Shown here one piece after another: positions 1-6,505 of a stretch of 28,859 nt of DNA. Made by a program: the position numbers and the translations under genes. Each line of letters starts with the position of its first letter. The stretch's first letter is position 1. The notes under the pieces are model-generated. The model was given only the letters and a program-made list of their open reading frames with translations, was not told where the DNA came from and made no database searches. This DNA is from a virus, in IMG/VR virus record IMGVR_UViG_3300020171_000102, positions 1-28,859 of that record; one strand, given 5' to 3'.

Positions 1-2
1 GA

Positions 3-407
3 CATTCTTTTTTTATTATACGTAAAGAAAGAATATTGAAACCAGCACCTTCTAGTCGTGGATACCTGAGTGTGAGATTTTCAAAGTATGGTATATGCAA
101 GACACATTTTGTTCACCAATTAGTAGTAGATCATTTTATTCAAAAGTATGATAGAAAGAAAATGACCATTAATCATAAAAGTGGGAATAAAAAAGAAAAT
201 ATATCTTCAAATCTTGAAGTTGTTTCACAAAGTGAAAATCAATTACATGCTTATCGAATGGGGCTTCAAGCCCCTAAAAGAAAATTATCTAATGATCAGA
301 TTAAAATTGCGTTAGAAATGATAAAAGAAGGTTACAAAATAAAAATTGTAACAGTGAAGTTTAAAGTTGATAGAAATTATTTCCGTAAATATGCTACCAA
401 TATCTAG
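3..407 (+). CDS. HNH homing endonuclease (NUMOD4/HNH type), 5' end missing
   Basis: The reading frame is open to the left edge of the window, so this is the C-terminal part of a longer protein; the TTG at 36 is probably an internal codon. The visible residues fit the end of a NUMOD4-HNH endonuclease: an RKERILKP stretch, then GYLSVRFSKYGICKTHFVHQ, then NHKSGNKKENISSNLEVVSQ and SENQLHAYRMG. In this family these form the HNH metal-binding fold, with the H of HQLV, the H of NHKSGN and the N of SNLE in the active site. A short helix-turn-helix-like tail (about the last 35 residues) probably adds DNA contacts. The stop overlaps the start region of the next gene, a broken methyltransferase. Family assignment is firm; whether the enzyme is active cannot be judged without the N terminus. 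Confidence 0.82.
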   Translation, partial: HSFFIIRKERILKPAPSSRGYLSVRFSKYGICKTHFVHQLVVDHFIQKYDRKKMTINHKSGNKKENISSNLEVVSQSENQLHAYRMGLQAPKRKLSNDQIKIALEMIKEGYKIKIVTVKFKVDRNYFRKYATNI

Positions 408-868
408 AAAGTATGACAATTCGTTCCAGACACCTGCGTATGCTTTGAATCCGTTGCTATACCTAAAGACTGGGTAATGCGTGTGGTAAGGGCAATCTGG
501 TTCGTGAGATGATTAATCAAGGCTACAAGGTCAACTCGAGTGATATATTAACTGGTGGTGATTATTTCTTATCAGAACCTGATAATTGGGATTGTTCGAT
601 TACTAATCCGCCGTTTTCTAAAAAGAATGAGTGGATAGAGCGGTCTTATGAATTAGGTAAACCATTTGCTTTATTATTACCGTTGGCTGCGTTAGAAACA
701 GCCAGACGGCAAGCACAGTGGGTAAAGGGATTACAGTTAATTATTTTAAATAAACGACTGAATTTTGAAACGCCGAATAATAAAGATAGCCATTGTTGGT
801 TTGCATCAATGTGGGCAACGTGGAAACTTAATTTACCTAAGGATATTATATTTGGCAAAGTTGCTTGA
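391..868 (+). pseudogene. phage DNA adenine methyltransferase, frame broken near the N terminus
   Basis: An intact frame runs from 509 to 868 with the TNPPFS motif of N6-adenine methyltransferases (the DPPY-type catalytic motif), followed by a region typical of phage enzymes (ELGKPFALLLPLAALE and later LNLPKD). The upstream family sequence is also present, but split over three frames. Frame 1 from about 391 reads SFQTPAYALNPL. Frame 3 from about 456 reads IPKDWVM. Frame 2 from about 476 reads ACGKGNLVREM, the AdoMet-binding motif, and runs into the intact part. Each step is a net loss of one base (modulo 3), at about 455-462 and about 474-481, and residues expected between WVM and ACGKG seem absent. 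The 509 ATG would give a protein lacking the AdoMet motif. Either the gene is inactivated or the assembly has small deletions here. Confidence 0.72.
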
Positions 869-920
869 AATGTGTTTGATAACTCTTTAAATATTAGTTC
901 TTTTTTGATAAAATAATTAT

Positions 921-1253
921 ATGAAAGAAAGATTAATTACAGCAACCGATAGAGTATTAGAATGTACTAATGCTGATTTTAAAATGCAAAATGGTCGTGA
1001 AATGACAAAGCCGGAGTACTTTGGTATTCTCGATACTAATAAAGCTTCGATTGATTTTGAGGGTGCAAGTCTTATAAAGGCGAATAGAAAACGATCACTT
1101 GAATGGCATAAACAAAATGAGACAGATGATAAAGCAGAAAGAATACACGATCCAATAATCCTTAAAAATCCTGCCGGTGAAATTAGAAAGTCACAAGTAG
1201 AACAAATCAAAAAAACCATCTTTAGTCGCAAAAAACAACTCAAACACTTCTGA
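921..1253 (+). CDS. Hypothetical 110-residue protein
   Basis: I do not recognise this protein. It is charged, rich in Lys and Glu, has no membrane segment or signal peptide, and ends in a basic tail (SRKKQLKHF). The minus strand is open over almost the same span. I prefer the plus-strand reading because its composition looks like a soluble protein and it follows the other plus-strand genes, whereas the opposite frame is Cys/Leu/Ser-rich, as shadow frames often are. There is no clear Shine-Dalgarno sequence before the ATG. It converges with the minus-strand operon, with only six bases between the two stop codons and no obvious hairpin terminator there. Confidence 0.5.
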   Translation: MKERLITATDRVLECTNADFKMQNGREMTKPEYFGILDTNKASIDFEGASLIKANRKRSLEWHKQNETDDKAERIHDPIILKNPAGEIRKSQVEQIKKTIFSRKKQLKHF

Positions 1254-1259
1254 ATACTT

Positions 1260-1670
1260 TTAAACTTTCTTCAGTTTCCAGCCGTGAGTATTAGCCCATT
1301 TTGCAGCCTTATCCTCTATCTGTTCTTTGATTTTGGCGTATTCTGGATTTTTTAATAATTCTTTAAAATATTGCATGTCGTAGTGGGTTTCGTCTATAAA
1401 TGGTCTGGTGTCCTGTTCGGATTGCTTACCGCATAAGAACTGCCTGCAGGGATATGGTCTTTGATTATAAATTAGGCAAGTTGCCTTATTATTAGTGAAC
1501 CCTAGAGCCTGACATGGTGTATCCCATAAAATCATTCCCGTAGGCATTTTAATACCATGTAGTTCTATGCCTAATTTCTCGAGTGCTTTTTTTGCCAATA
1601 CAAATTCTTCCTGTGAGGAATATTTTTCTATCTTACAACACCATCCGCAAAAATAACACTTAAAGTTCAT
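1260..1670 (-). CDS. YkgJ-family CxxCxxCC cysteine-cluster protein
   Basis: The N terminus has CYFCGWCC (Cys 5, 8, 11 and 12), followed by Cys 53 in DTPCQALGF, Cys 65, and Cys 75 and 80 in RPYPCRQFLC. This spacing matches the YkgJ / CxxCxxCC family, thought to chelate zinc or iron; the biochemical role of the family is not settled. The protein is soluble, 136 residues, with a Lys-rich C-terminal helix. It is the last gene of the minus-strand operon, with its start abutting the stop of the holin-like gene, so it is probably cotranscribed with the lysis genes. A metal-binding role is inferred from the family. Its use to the phage is unknown. Confidence 0.82.
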   Translation of the reverse strand: MNFKCYFCGWCCKIEKYSSQEEFVLAKKALEKLGIELHGIKMPTGMILWDTPCQALGFTNNKATCLIYNQRPYPCRQFLCGKQSEQDTRPFIDETHYDMQYFKELLKNPEYAKIKEQIEDKAAKWANTHGWKLKKV

Positions 1671-1967
1671 TTATAACTTGACTTTAGCAATATACGTTTC
1701 AAACCGAGTGTCAAGTTTTTTCGGCTTCCAATAAAAATTATAAACTGCTTGTGTCGCAATTAATGCACTGCCGACTGAACCTACAATCGTATCCAAATCA
1801 GACGTGTTGAATTTACCCTCAATTAATGTAGAAACAATTCCTATAATTACACACAAAGTTAATGTGATTGAGTAATTAACGATTTTGTTATTAGCAAATT
1901 TCGTTTTTACATATTCCACAATTGGTGGTAAAAATAAACCTAATAATAATGATAAACCTTCTGACAT
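1671..1967 (-). CDS. Small membrane protein, holin-like
   Basis: This 98-residue protein has hydrophobic segments at about residues 4-20 and 30-50 and a weaker one at about 62-80, ending in a basic tail. The size, two to three membrane spans and charged C terminus match phage holins, which make holes in the inner membrane so that the lysin can reach the cell wall. The gene lies downstream of a cysteine peptidase and has a clear GAGGAG site before its ATG. No single family is recognised with certainty. Two other small membrane proteins lie nearby (3244-4027), so the true holin could be any of these. Confidence 0.65.
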   Translation of the reverse strand: MSEGLSLLLGLFLPPIVEYVKTKFANNKIVNYSITLTLCVIIGIVSTLIEGKFNTSDLDTIVGSVGSALIATQAVYNFYWKPKKLDTRFETYIAKVKL

Positions 1968-1988
1968 AATTTTACTCCTCTAAAACTT

Positions 1989-2300
1989 TTACAAAACATA
2001 TTCACCCTCAATGATTTTAAAATGATCCGTGATTGGATTATAACTTAAATTGACGTTATGTACTCCCGCTCCTGCGTCAATGTCAGTTTTACCTTGAGGA
2101 TCAGCATTAAGAGCTGTTACAGTTCCAGCAGTTACGTTTTCTCTATCGTCTGTGCCAGCTAGATCGCCTGTATCTTCTGTTTCACCATTTTGTGGCAAGT
2201 TATAGCCATTAGACGGTACTCCTGCATCTCCAAAAGTATCTTTGCGATAAAAATACTTAGATTCTTGTCCTCTTGGACTTGTTAATGTTGGTGCTGCCAT
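1989..2300 (-). CDS. Hypothetical 103-residue protein, possibly a small virion protein
   Basis: I do not recognise a family. The protein is hydrophilic and rich in Gly, Asp, Thr and Asn, with no membrane segment, cysteine or charged coiled coil. It looks like a small beta-rich virion or fibre-accessory protein more than an enzyme. It sits between the C39-like peptidase and the holin-like gene and uses an ATG start. Base composition is slightly richer in GC than the neighbouring membrane-protein genes. Confidence 0.6.
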   Translation of the reverse strand: MAAPTLTSPRGQESKYFYRKDTFGDAGVPSNGYNLPQNGETEDTGDLAGTDDRENVTAGTVTALNADPQGKTDIDAGAGVHNVNLSYNPITDHFKIIEGEYVL

Positions 2301-2307
2301 ATATTAT

Positions 2308-3234
2308 TTATTTTTCACCTCCTTTATGTAGTAATTTATAAATCCATAAAGCAAATTTATATTCATTTGTATCTTTCATTTTAACACAATCTTGTAATTG
2401 ATCTTGCCACGTTTGATTATTAATCATAACCGCATTGTCGACTGCTAATTTAATATCAATAGATTTTTGTGCTTCCAATTTTTTCTTTTCTAAGTTGAAA
2501 TTTTCTTCAAGGATTTGTTTCTCTGTTTCCAATTTTTCATTAAAACTATCCGCTAAAAATTTAGTTAATTCAGCCTTTTTTTTATCTGAGTCTGTTTTAA
2601 GAATATAGTTACCACTTTTTAATTTTTGATCTGATTCATATAATGCTTTAACAACGTCTAAATGTGCCTCAGGCCAAACATATCCTTTACTAGTTAAGAA
2701 CTCAGAAATCATATTAGTTGCCATTGGATAAATGACTAGTAATGAGTTTACAGGATTTCCGTCTAAAGAGCAATTTTTCCAGGCATTTTCAAATTCATTC
2801 TTAATGTAAAAATGTTGGTGTCCCTCATTTCTGCGGTTGGCATAAAAATCAGGATCTTCTGCAAAATATCCATCATCTTTATATCCACTCAATACAATAA
2901 AATGTGCTCCTTTATAAGGGTCTTGTCTTGACGATAAATCACCATAATGAATAAGTGCAATAGGCGGGATACCTTTATCTATTAGTTCTTTGATTTTTTG
3001 CGGGTTAGAATTTCTTATCAATTCGTATGTATACCCATAAAATGATATTGCATTGTATAATTGTTGAAAATTAATGAGAGTATTGACTGATGCTCCTGTT
3101 TTTTTGAATATTTCATCAGTAGTTGTCTTTTCACCATAATAATTTAAAATCATTGCAATACAGGTAGGTCCACAGTCATTTATTGTGCCTGTAGCATCAT
3201 TATCCCATTGTGATTTATAATTAATATCTATCAT
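2308..3234 (-). CDS. C39-like cysteine peptidase, probable endolysin
   Basis: Residues 1-171 form a papain-like C39 peptidase domain. The catalytic cysteine is Cys21 in NDCGPTC, the histidine is His111 in GAHFIVLSGY, and the acidic partner is probably Asp127 in AEDPDF. Such domains cut peptides; in phages they can cleave cell-wall cross-links or process virion proteins. The C-terminal part (about 185-308) contains a helical Lys/Glu-rich stretch (about 220-275) and could be a wall- or partner-binding region; no known binding domain is recognised. There is no signal peptide, so release would depend on a holin. Its position between small membrane-protein genes, after the tail genes, supports a lysis role. 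A virion-associated role remains possible. Confidence 0.78.
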   Translation of the reverse strand: MIDINYKSQWDNDATGTINDCGPTCIAMILNYYGEKTTTDEIFKKTGASVNTLINFQQLYNAISFYGYTYELIRNSNPQKIKELIDKGIPPIALIHYGDLSSRQDPYKGAHFIVLSGYKDDGYFAEDPDFYANRRNEGHQHFYIKNEFENAWKNCSLDGNPVNSLLVIYPMATNMISEFLTSKGYVWPEAHLDVVKALYESDQKLKSGNYILKTDSDKKKAELTKFLADSFNEKLETEKQILEENFNLEKKKLEAQKSIDIKLAVDNAVMINNQTWQDQLQDCVKMKDTNEYKFALWIYKLLHKGGEK

Positions 3235-3243
3235 AATGATAAT

Positions 3244-3717
3244 TTATATTAATAAAAGAGACTTTTTAATAGCTTTTCTAATCTTTTTAGTGCTTTTTTT
3301 ATCATTTCCACCTGTTTTAAACGCATAATATAAGGCTATTGTTCTAGCAAGAAGATTCCTTTTTTTAGGTATTATTTTTATTTTAACTAAATTTTTAGGT
3401 ACAAACTTTTCAGAAATTCTCCATAAATTAAATAAAGTAAAAATAGTAGTAGAAAATTGCAAAAACATTAAAATTCTAACAATATATATACTTAAATCAT
3501 GGTTAATTAAAATTTTTAATGGTGAAAAATGTATGGCTAAAATAAAATTGATAATAAACGTAAGTAGTGCCCAAGATTGAAAATTTAATAATGCCTTTTT
3601 TTTATACCAAAAGATAAAGAGACAAAGGGATGTTATAGCAGTAATCCCTAATGCTGTCATGCTTCCAATTGAGGTAACTGTTTCAATTGTGTTTAAGTTT
3701 TTAATAAATGTATCCAT
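3244..3717 (-). CDS. Membrane protein, three to four spans, unknown function
   Basis: This 157-residue protein has hydrophobic stretches at about residues 18-38, 46-66 and 78-102 and a long, strongly basic cytoplasmic-type tail rich in Lys and Arg (for example KKSTKKIRKAIKKS). I do not recognise a family. It starts immediately after the stop of the upstream 102-residue membrane protein and is probably translationally coupled to it. Together with that gene it may form a holin/antiholin-type pair, but this is inferred only from location and topology. Confidence 0.6.
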   Translation of the reverse strand: MDTFIKNLNTIETVTSIGSMTALGITAITSLCLFIFWYKKKALLNFQSWALLTFIINFILAIHFSPLKILINHDLSIYIVRILMFLQFSTTIFTLFNLWRISEKFVPKNLVKIKIIPKKRNLLARTIALYYAFKTGGNDKKSTKKIRKAIKKSLLLI

Positions 3718-3718
3718 A

Positions 3719-4027
3719 TTATTTAACTTCTTTTTTATTTACTTTATCTAATCCCTTTTGTATATACCTTAGCACATATACTATAAAATAACCACCTAAA
3801 AAAGCCCAAAGAAAGTTGTTATCGAATAATAACGCACCTGTTATGCCTATAAGTATAGCACCACTTAAAGAGCCATCATCCCACCATTTTTTAAATTCAA
3901 TTTTAGCATTGTTTTTAATTGTTAAACGTGTTAATCCTGCTAATATTCCTGCTATAACATATAAAATAATAAGTTCAGGTGTATAAATTTTTATTAAAAA
4001 TAAATTTTTAAGGAATTGGTCTATCAT
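3719..4027 (-). CDS. Small membrane protein, possible holin component
   Basis: This 102-residue protein has a hydrophobic N-terminal segment (about 18-36), a polar loop with KKWWDDGS, then two closely spaced hydrophobic segments (about 54-68 and 70-86) and a basic tail. The DDGSLSGAILIGITGALLFD stretch resembles small phage membrane proteins of the lysis region, but I cannot name the family. Its start lies 20 bases inside the end of the preceding 82-residue gene, suggesting translational coupling. Confidence 0.62.
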   Translation of the reverse strand: MIDQFLKNLFLIKIYTPELIILYVIAGILAGLTRLTIKNNAKIEFKKWWDDGSLSGAILIGITGALLFDNNFLWAFLGGYFIVYVLRYIQKGLDKVNKKEVK

Positions 4028-4256
4028 TTATTTTCTCCTTCTTAATATTTTGAATTAGCAAGCATTTTGCCTGATCGATATCATAAGATACATCAGGATC
4101 AAGATTATATTTTTTAAGTATTATTTCCCAGTTAATTTTATTTTCATGTTGTAAAAACTTTAACATATTTTCTTGATTAGCAAGAATAACTGCTCTGGTA
4201 ATTAATCCATTCATGTCTTCTAATTCAATTTTAGTTATTTTTTGATTATTTTCCAT
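4008..4256 (-). CDS. Hypothetical 82-residue protein
   Basis: A small soluble, mostly helical charged protein with no recognised family. A good ribosome site (GGGAGG) lies seven to nine bases before the ATG, supporting this start. It overlaps the next membrane-protein gene by 20 bases. It follows an 86-base gap, the largest non-coding gap in the tail-to-lysis stretch. That gap contains one short GGTTT-AAT-AAACC hairpin without a T-run. Confidence 0.6.
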   Translation of the reverse strand: MENNQKITKIELEDMNGLITRAVILANQENMLKFLQHENKINWEIILKKYNLDPDVSYDIDQAKCLLIQNIKKEKINDRPIP

Positions 4257-4342
4257 ATTTATCCTCCCATAATATATTTACCTTTTCCTGCAAGGTTAAT
4301 TTTTTTTCATTTGGATATTTTAATCTTAATCCAGACGGTTTA

Positions 4343-4756
4343 TTAAACCTGTTTAATTTGTCCTCCTGGCTGAATCGTAAGACCTTTTTTGATATTTTCT
4401 GCGTTAAGACCTTCATAATTATATTTTCCTATTGGTTGAGTATTTTGAACAATAGTTTCTATACTAAGTCTCTGCCATTGTCCGTCTTTTTTCCAAGCTA
4501 ATCTTTCAATAAGGCGATATTGAGTTTTGTCGATACTACCATCAGATGCTGCAACTAAAACTTCGCCTGTTGTTAAATCTTCAATTAACATAATTATAGC
4601 AGTTTCATTGTCAATTGTGAAAGTAACATCGGTATTGAAATTATACTCTTTATCATATACTAATTTACCTTTAGTTACAGACATTACATTCCCATTGAGA
4701 GAAATATCTAATCCTTTTTGATTGTATTTTGTACTGGTTACAATTGTTTTTATCAT
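4343..4756 (-). CDS. Small fibre-associated or virion protein
   Basis: This 137-residue protein is beta-rich, with no membrane segment. Its start overlaps the stop of the tail fibre gene by four bases (ATGA), so the two are translationally coupled. That coupling suggests a fibre chaperone, cap or baseplate accessory. No family is recognised. Confidence 0.65.
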   Translation of the reverse strand: MIKTIVTSTKYNQKGLDISLNGNVMSVTKGKLVYDKEYNFNTDVTFTIDNETAIIMLIEDLTTGEVLVAASDGSIDKTQYRLIERLAWKKDGQWQRLSIETIVQNTQPIGKYNYEGLNAENIKKGLTIQPGGQIKQV

Positions 4757-6504
4757 GGTAATTTTCCAAATATTCCGATTAAAGCACCATATCGAGTTCC
4801 CTGATTAAATGCAAAAGGATTTGCCATTGTTAAATTAATACTTGATACTGTCGGATCTTCTCCCATAACAGTAAACATATCTCCTGCCTCAACAAATTGT
4901 GTTGAATTTAGATTATCAGGATATTCATATACTCTATAATATAACACTGCCGCAGGTGAAATTGCTGCCCAAGAAGAACCATATGTTTCAGCATCTCCCG
5001 TATGACTACCTCCCTGATTGCCTCCTAAATAAAGTTCTGTTACTCCTGCATTTCTGGTAAATCCACTTGTTTTGATTACTATATGATAAATCGTTCCATT
5101 TGTTAATGATGGCGGTGTTGCGAAAACAAAACCAGACATTGCGAAAGTACCATATGTTGTTGCTACATTTGTATTAATACTTGCTGATGTTCCATTAGTA
5201 ATAACTGTTCCAGAAGGTAATCCTCCACTATCTGTTTGAATTTCAGCATACATTGTTCCTGCCGGTGTGCCTGTTTTTGCTGTTAAAACAGATACACTGG
5301 CAACTTGCATATTTTTAAGAGCAGTGTATTGCTCAGATAACCACATATTAACAGAACCACTTCCACTTGTCGCAAAAGGATAACCGATATTTAATCCTGT
5401 TTCATAATTTTTTGCAGGTACGATTTCTCCTAATCCTGTTCCCCAAACTAGAGGAAGGTCAGTAAAAGTTACACTAAAATTATATATACTCTGTATAAAA
5501 TATACTGCAGATCCTTGAAAAGCAATTGCATCTCTTAATATAACACTACCATGAGAACCAACACTGCCAACTACATAATAATTTCCTAATCCGTCACAGC
5601 GAATTACTTTTGTTGCAAGATCAATACTGACTTGTCCTATACTATCTGTATCTCCAAAATAAATTTTGTTACCTGATCCTGCCAATAGCCAAATATAATT
5701 ATCAGGATCATTAAATAATCCACCTGGATTACCTACCTGATTAACATTATGTAAAATAAGTCCTTTAGAATTTAGAAAAATTAAGCCTAATGTATTTACT
5801 TTGCCAAATTCTTGATTTGCACTATCTAAAAAGTATAAAGCACTGGGCGAGATAGAACCTGAACCACCAACTGATAAAGTACCTGCGTTAATATATGTAG
5901 CATTTATATATCCAGTAGCATCAATCGAAATAACATTTAATTTTTGAGCATTAACTGTTCCTGTTGTAATTACACTGCCGTCAATGGTTGTTCCCGCTCC
6001 GTTTTGATATTCAACTGTTGCATATTTACTCCAATCCGCACCTGGTTTAATAATAGCAAATAAAGTTTTATTTAAACCTGTAGCATCTGAGGGATTATAT
6101 GAACCTTTAATTAAAGGATTATTTCCCTCAACATAAAGATATGCTATCCCATAAAATTCTATCCAACCTGCATTAGTTGTTAAGTTTTGTCCATTAGCCC
6201 AATAAATTGTTCCTGCATAAAAATAAATTTCAAAACAATTAGCTGCGTAATGAGTAATATTATGAGTAAAAACAGAAGCTCCAACTGCAAGATGAGTAGT
6301 TGCGATAGAACGGGCAGCTATACCCGATGTTTGAATAATTCCATTATCAATTAAGGTTTGTCCCGATTCATTGTAACAATAAATCTTGCCATTACGAATA
6401 ATTAATTCAACAGGCATACCTTTTCCGCCTATTTCGAGAATTTCAACAGGCGAGGAAACTCCTGGTAACCTTGATCCTGATGGTGTATGTATTTCTGTTC
6501 CCAT
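4753..6504 (-). CDS. Tail fibre / receptor-binding protein
   Basis: This 583-residue protein follows the tail hub gene with one base between them. Residues about 165-230 have the TTGTVNAQKLNV and YINATYINAGTLSVGG pattern of phage fibre stalks. Residues about 365-525 form a carbohydrate-binding-like beta domain, seen as VASVSVLTAKTG, GGLPSGTVITNGT and LTNGTIYHIVIKTSG, with aromatic strands after it. A domain of the same general kind opens the 1603-residue protein. Gly, Ser, Thr and Asn dominate and no transmembrane segment is present. The likely role is recognition of the host surface at the tail tip, inferred from composition and position; no specific ligand can be read from the sequence. Confidence 0.8.
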   Translation of the reverse strand: MGTEIHTPSGSRLPGVSSPVEILEIGGKGMPVELIIRNGKIYCYNESGQTLIDNGIIQTSGIAARSIATTHLAVGASVFTHNITHYAANCFEIYFYAGTIYWANGQNLTTNAGWIEFYGIAYLYVEGNNPLIKGSYNPSDATGLNKTLFAIIKPGADWSKYATVEYQNGAGTTIDGSVITTGTVNAQKLNVISIDATGYINATYINAGTLSVGGSGSISPSALYFLDSANQEFGKVNTLGLIFLNSKGLILHNVNQVGNPGGLFNDPDNYIWLLAGSGNKIYFGDTDSIGQVSIDLATKVIRCDGLGNYYVVGSVGSHGSVILRDAIAFQGSAVYFIQSIYNFSVTFTDLPLVWGTGLGEIVPAKNYETGLNIGYPFATSGSGSVNMWLSEQYTALKNMQVASVSVLTAKTGTPAGTMYAEIQTDSGGLPSGTVITNGTSASINTNVATTYGTFAMSGFVFATPPSLTNGTIYHIVIKTSGFTRNAGVTELYLGGNQGGSHTGDAETYGSSWAAISPAAVLYYRVYEYPDNLNSTQFVEAGDMFTVMGEDPTVSSINLTMANPFAFNQGTRYGALIGIFGKLP

Positions 6505-6505
6505 A

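Noticed and set aside
509-868. Methyltransferase starting at the ATG at 509 as an intact short gene
   Set aside because: The AdoMet-binding motif ACGKGNLVRE lies upstream in the same frame without a start, and earlier family motifs are in other frames, so the gene is better described as broken.
869-920. Possible promoter before the 110-residue plus-strand gene
   Set aside because: TTGATA and TAAAAT-like hexamers occur but no pair has 16-18 base spacing with good matches.
917-1243. Minus-strand open frame opposite the 110-residue gene
   Set aside because: Composition rich in Cys, Leu, Ser and Phe, typical of the antisense of a charged gene, and no ribosome site. The plus-strand reading was kept with moderate confidence.
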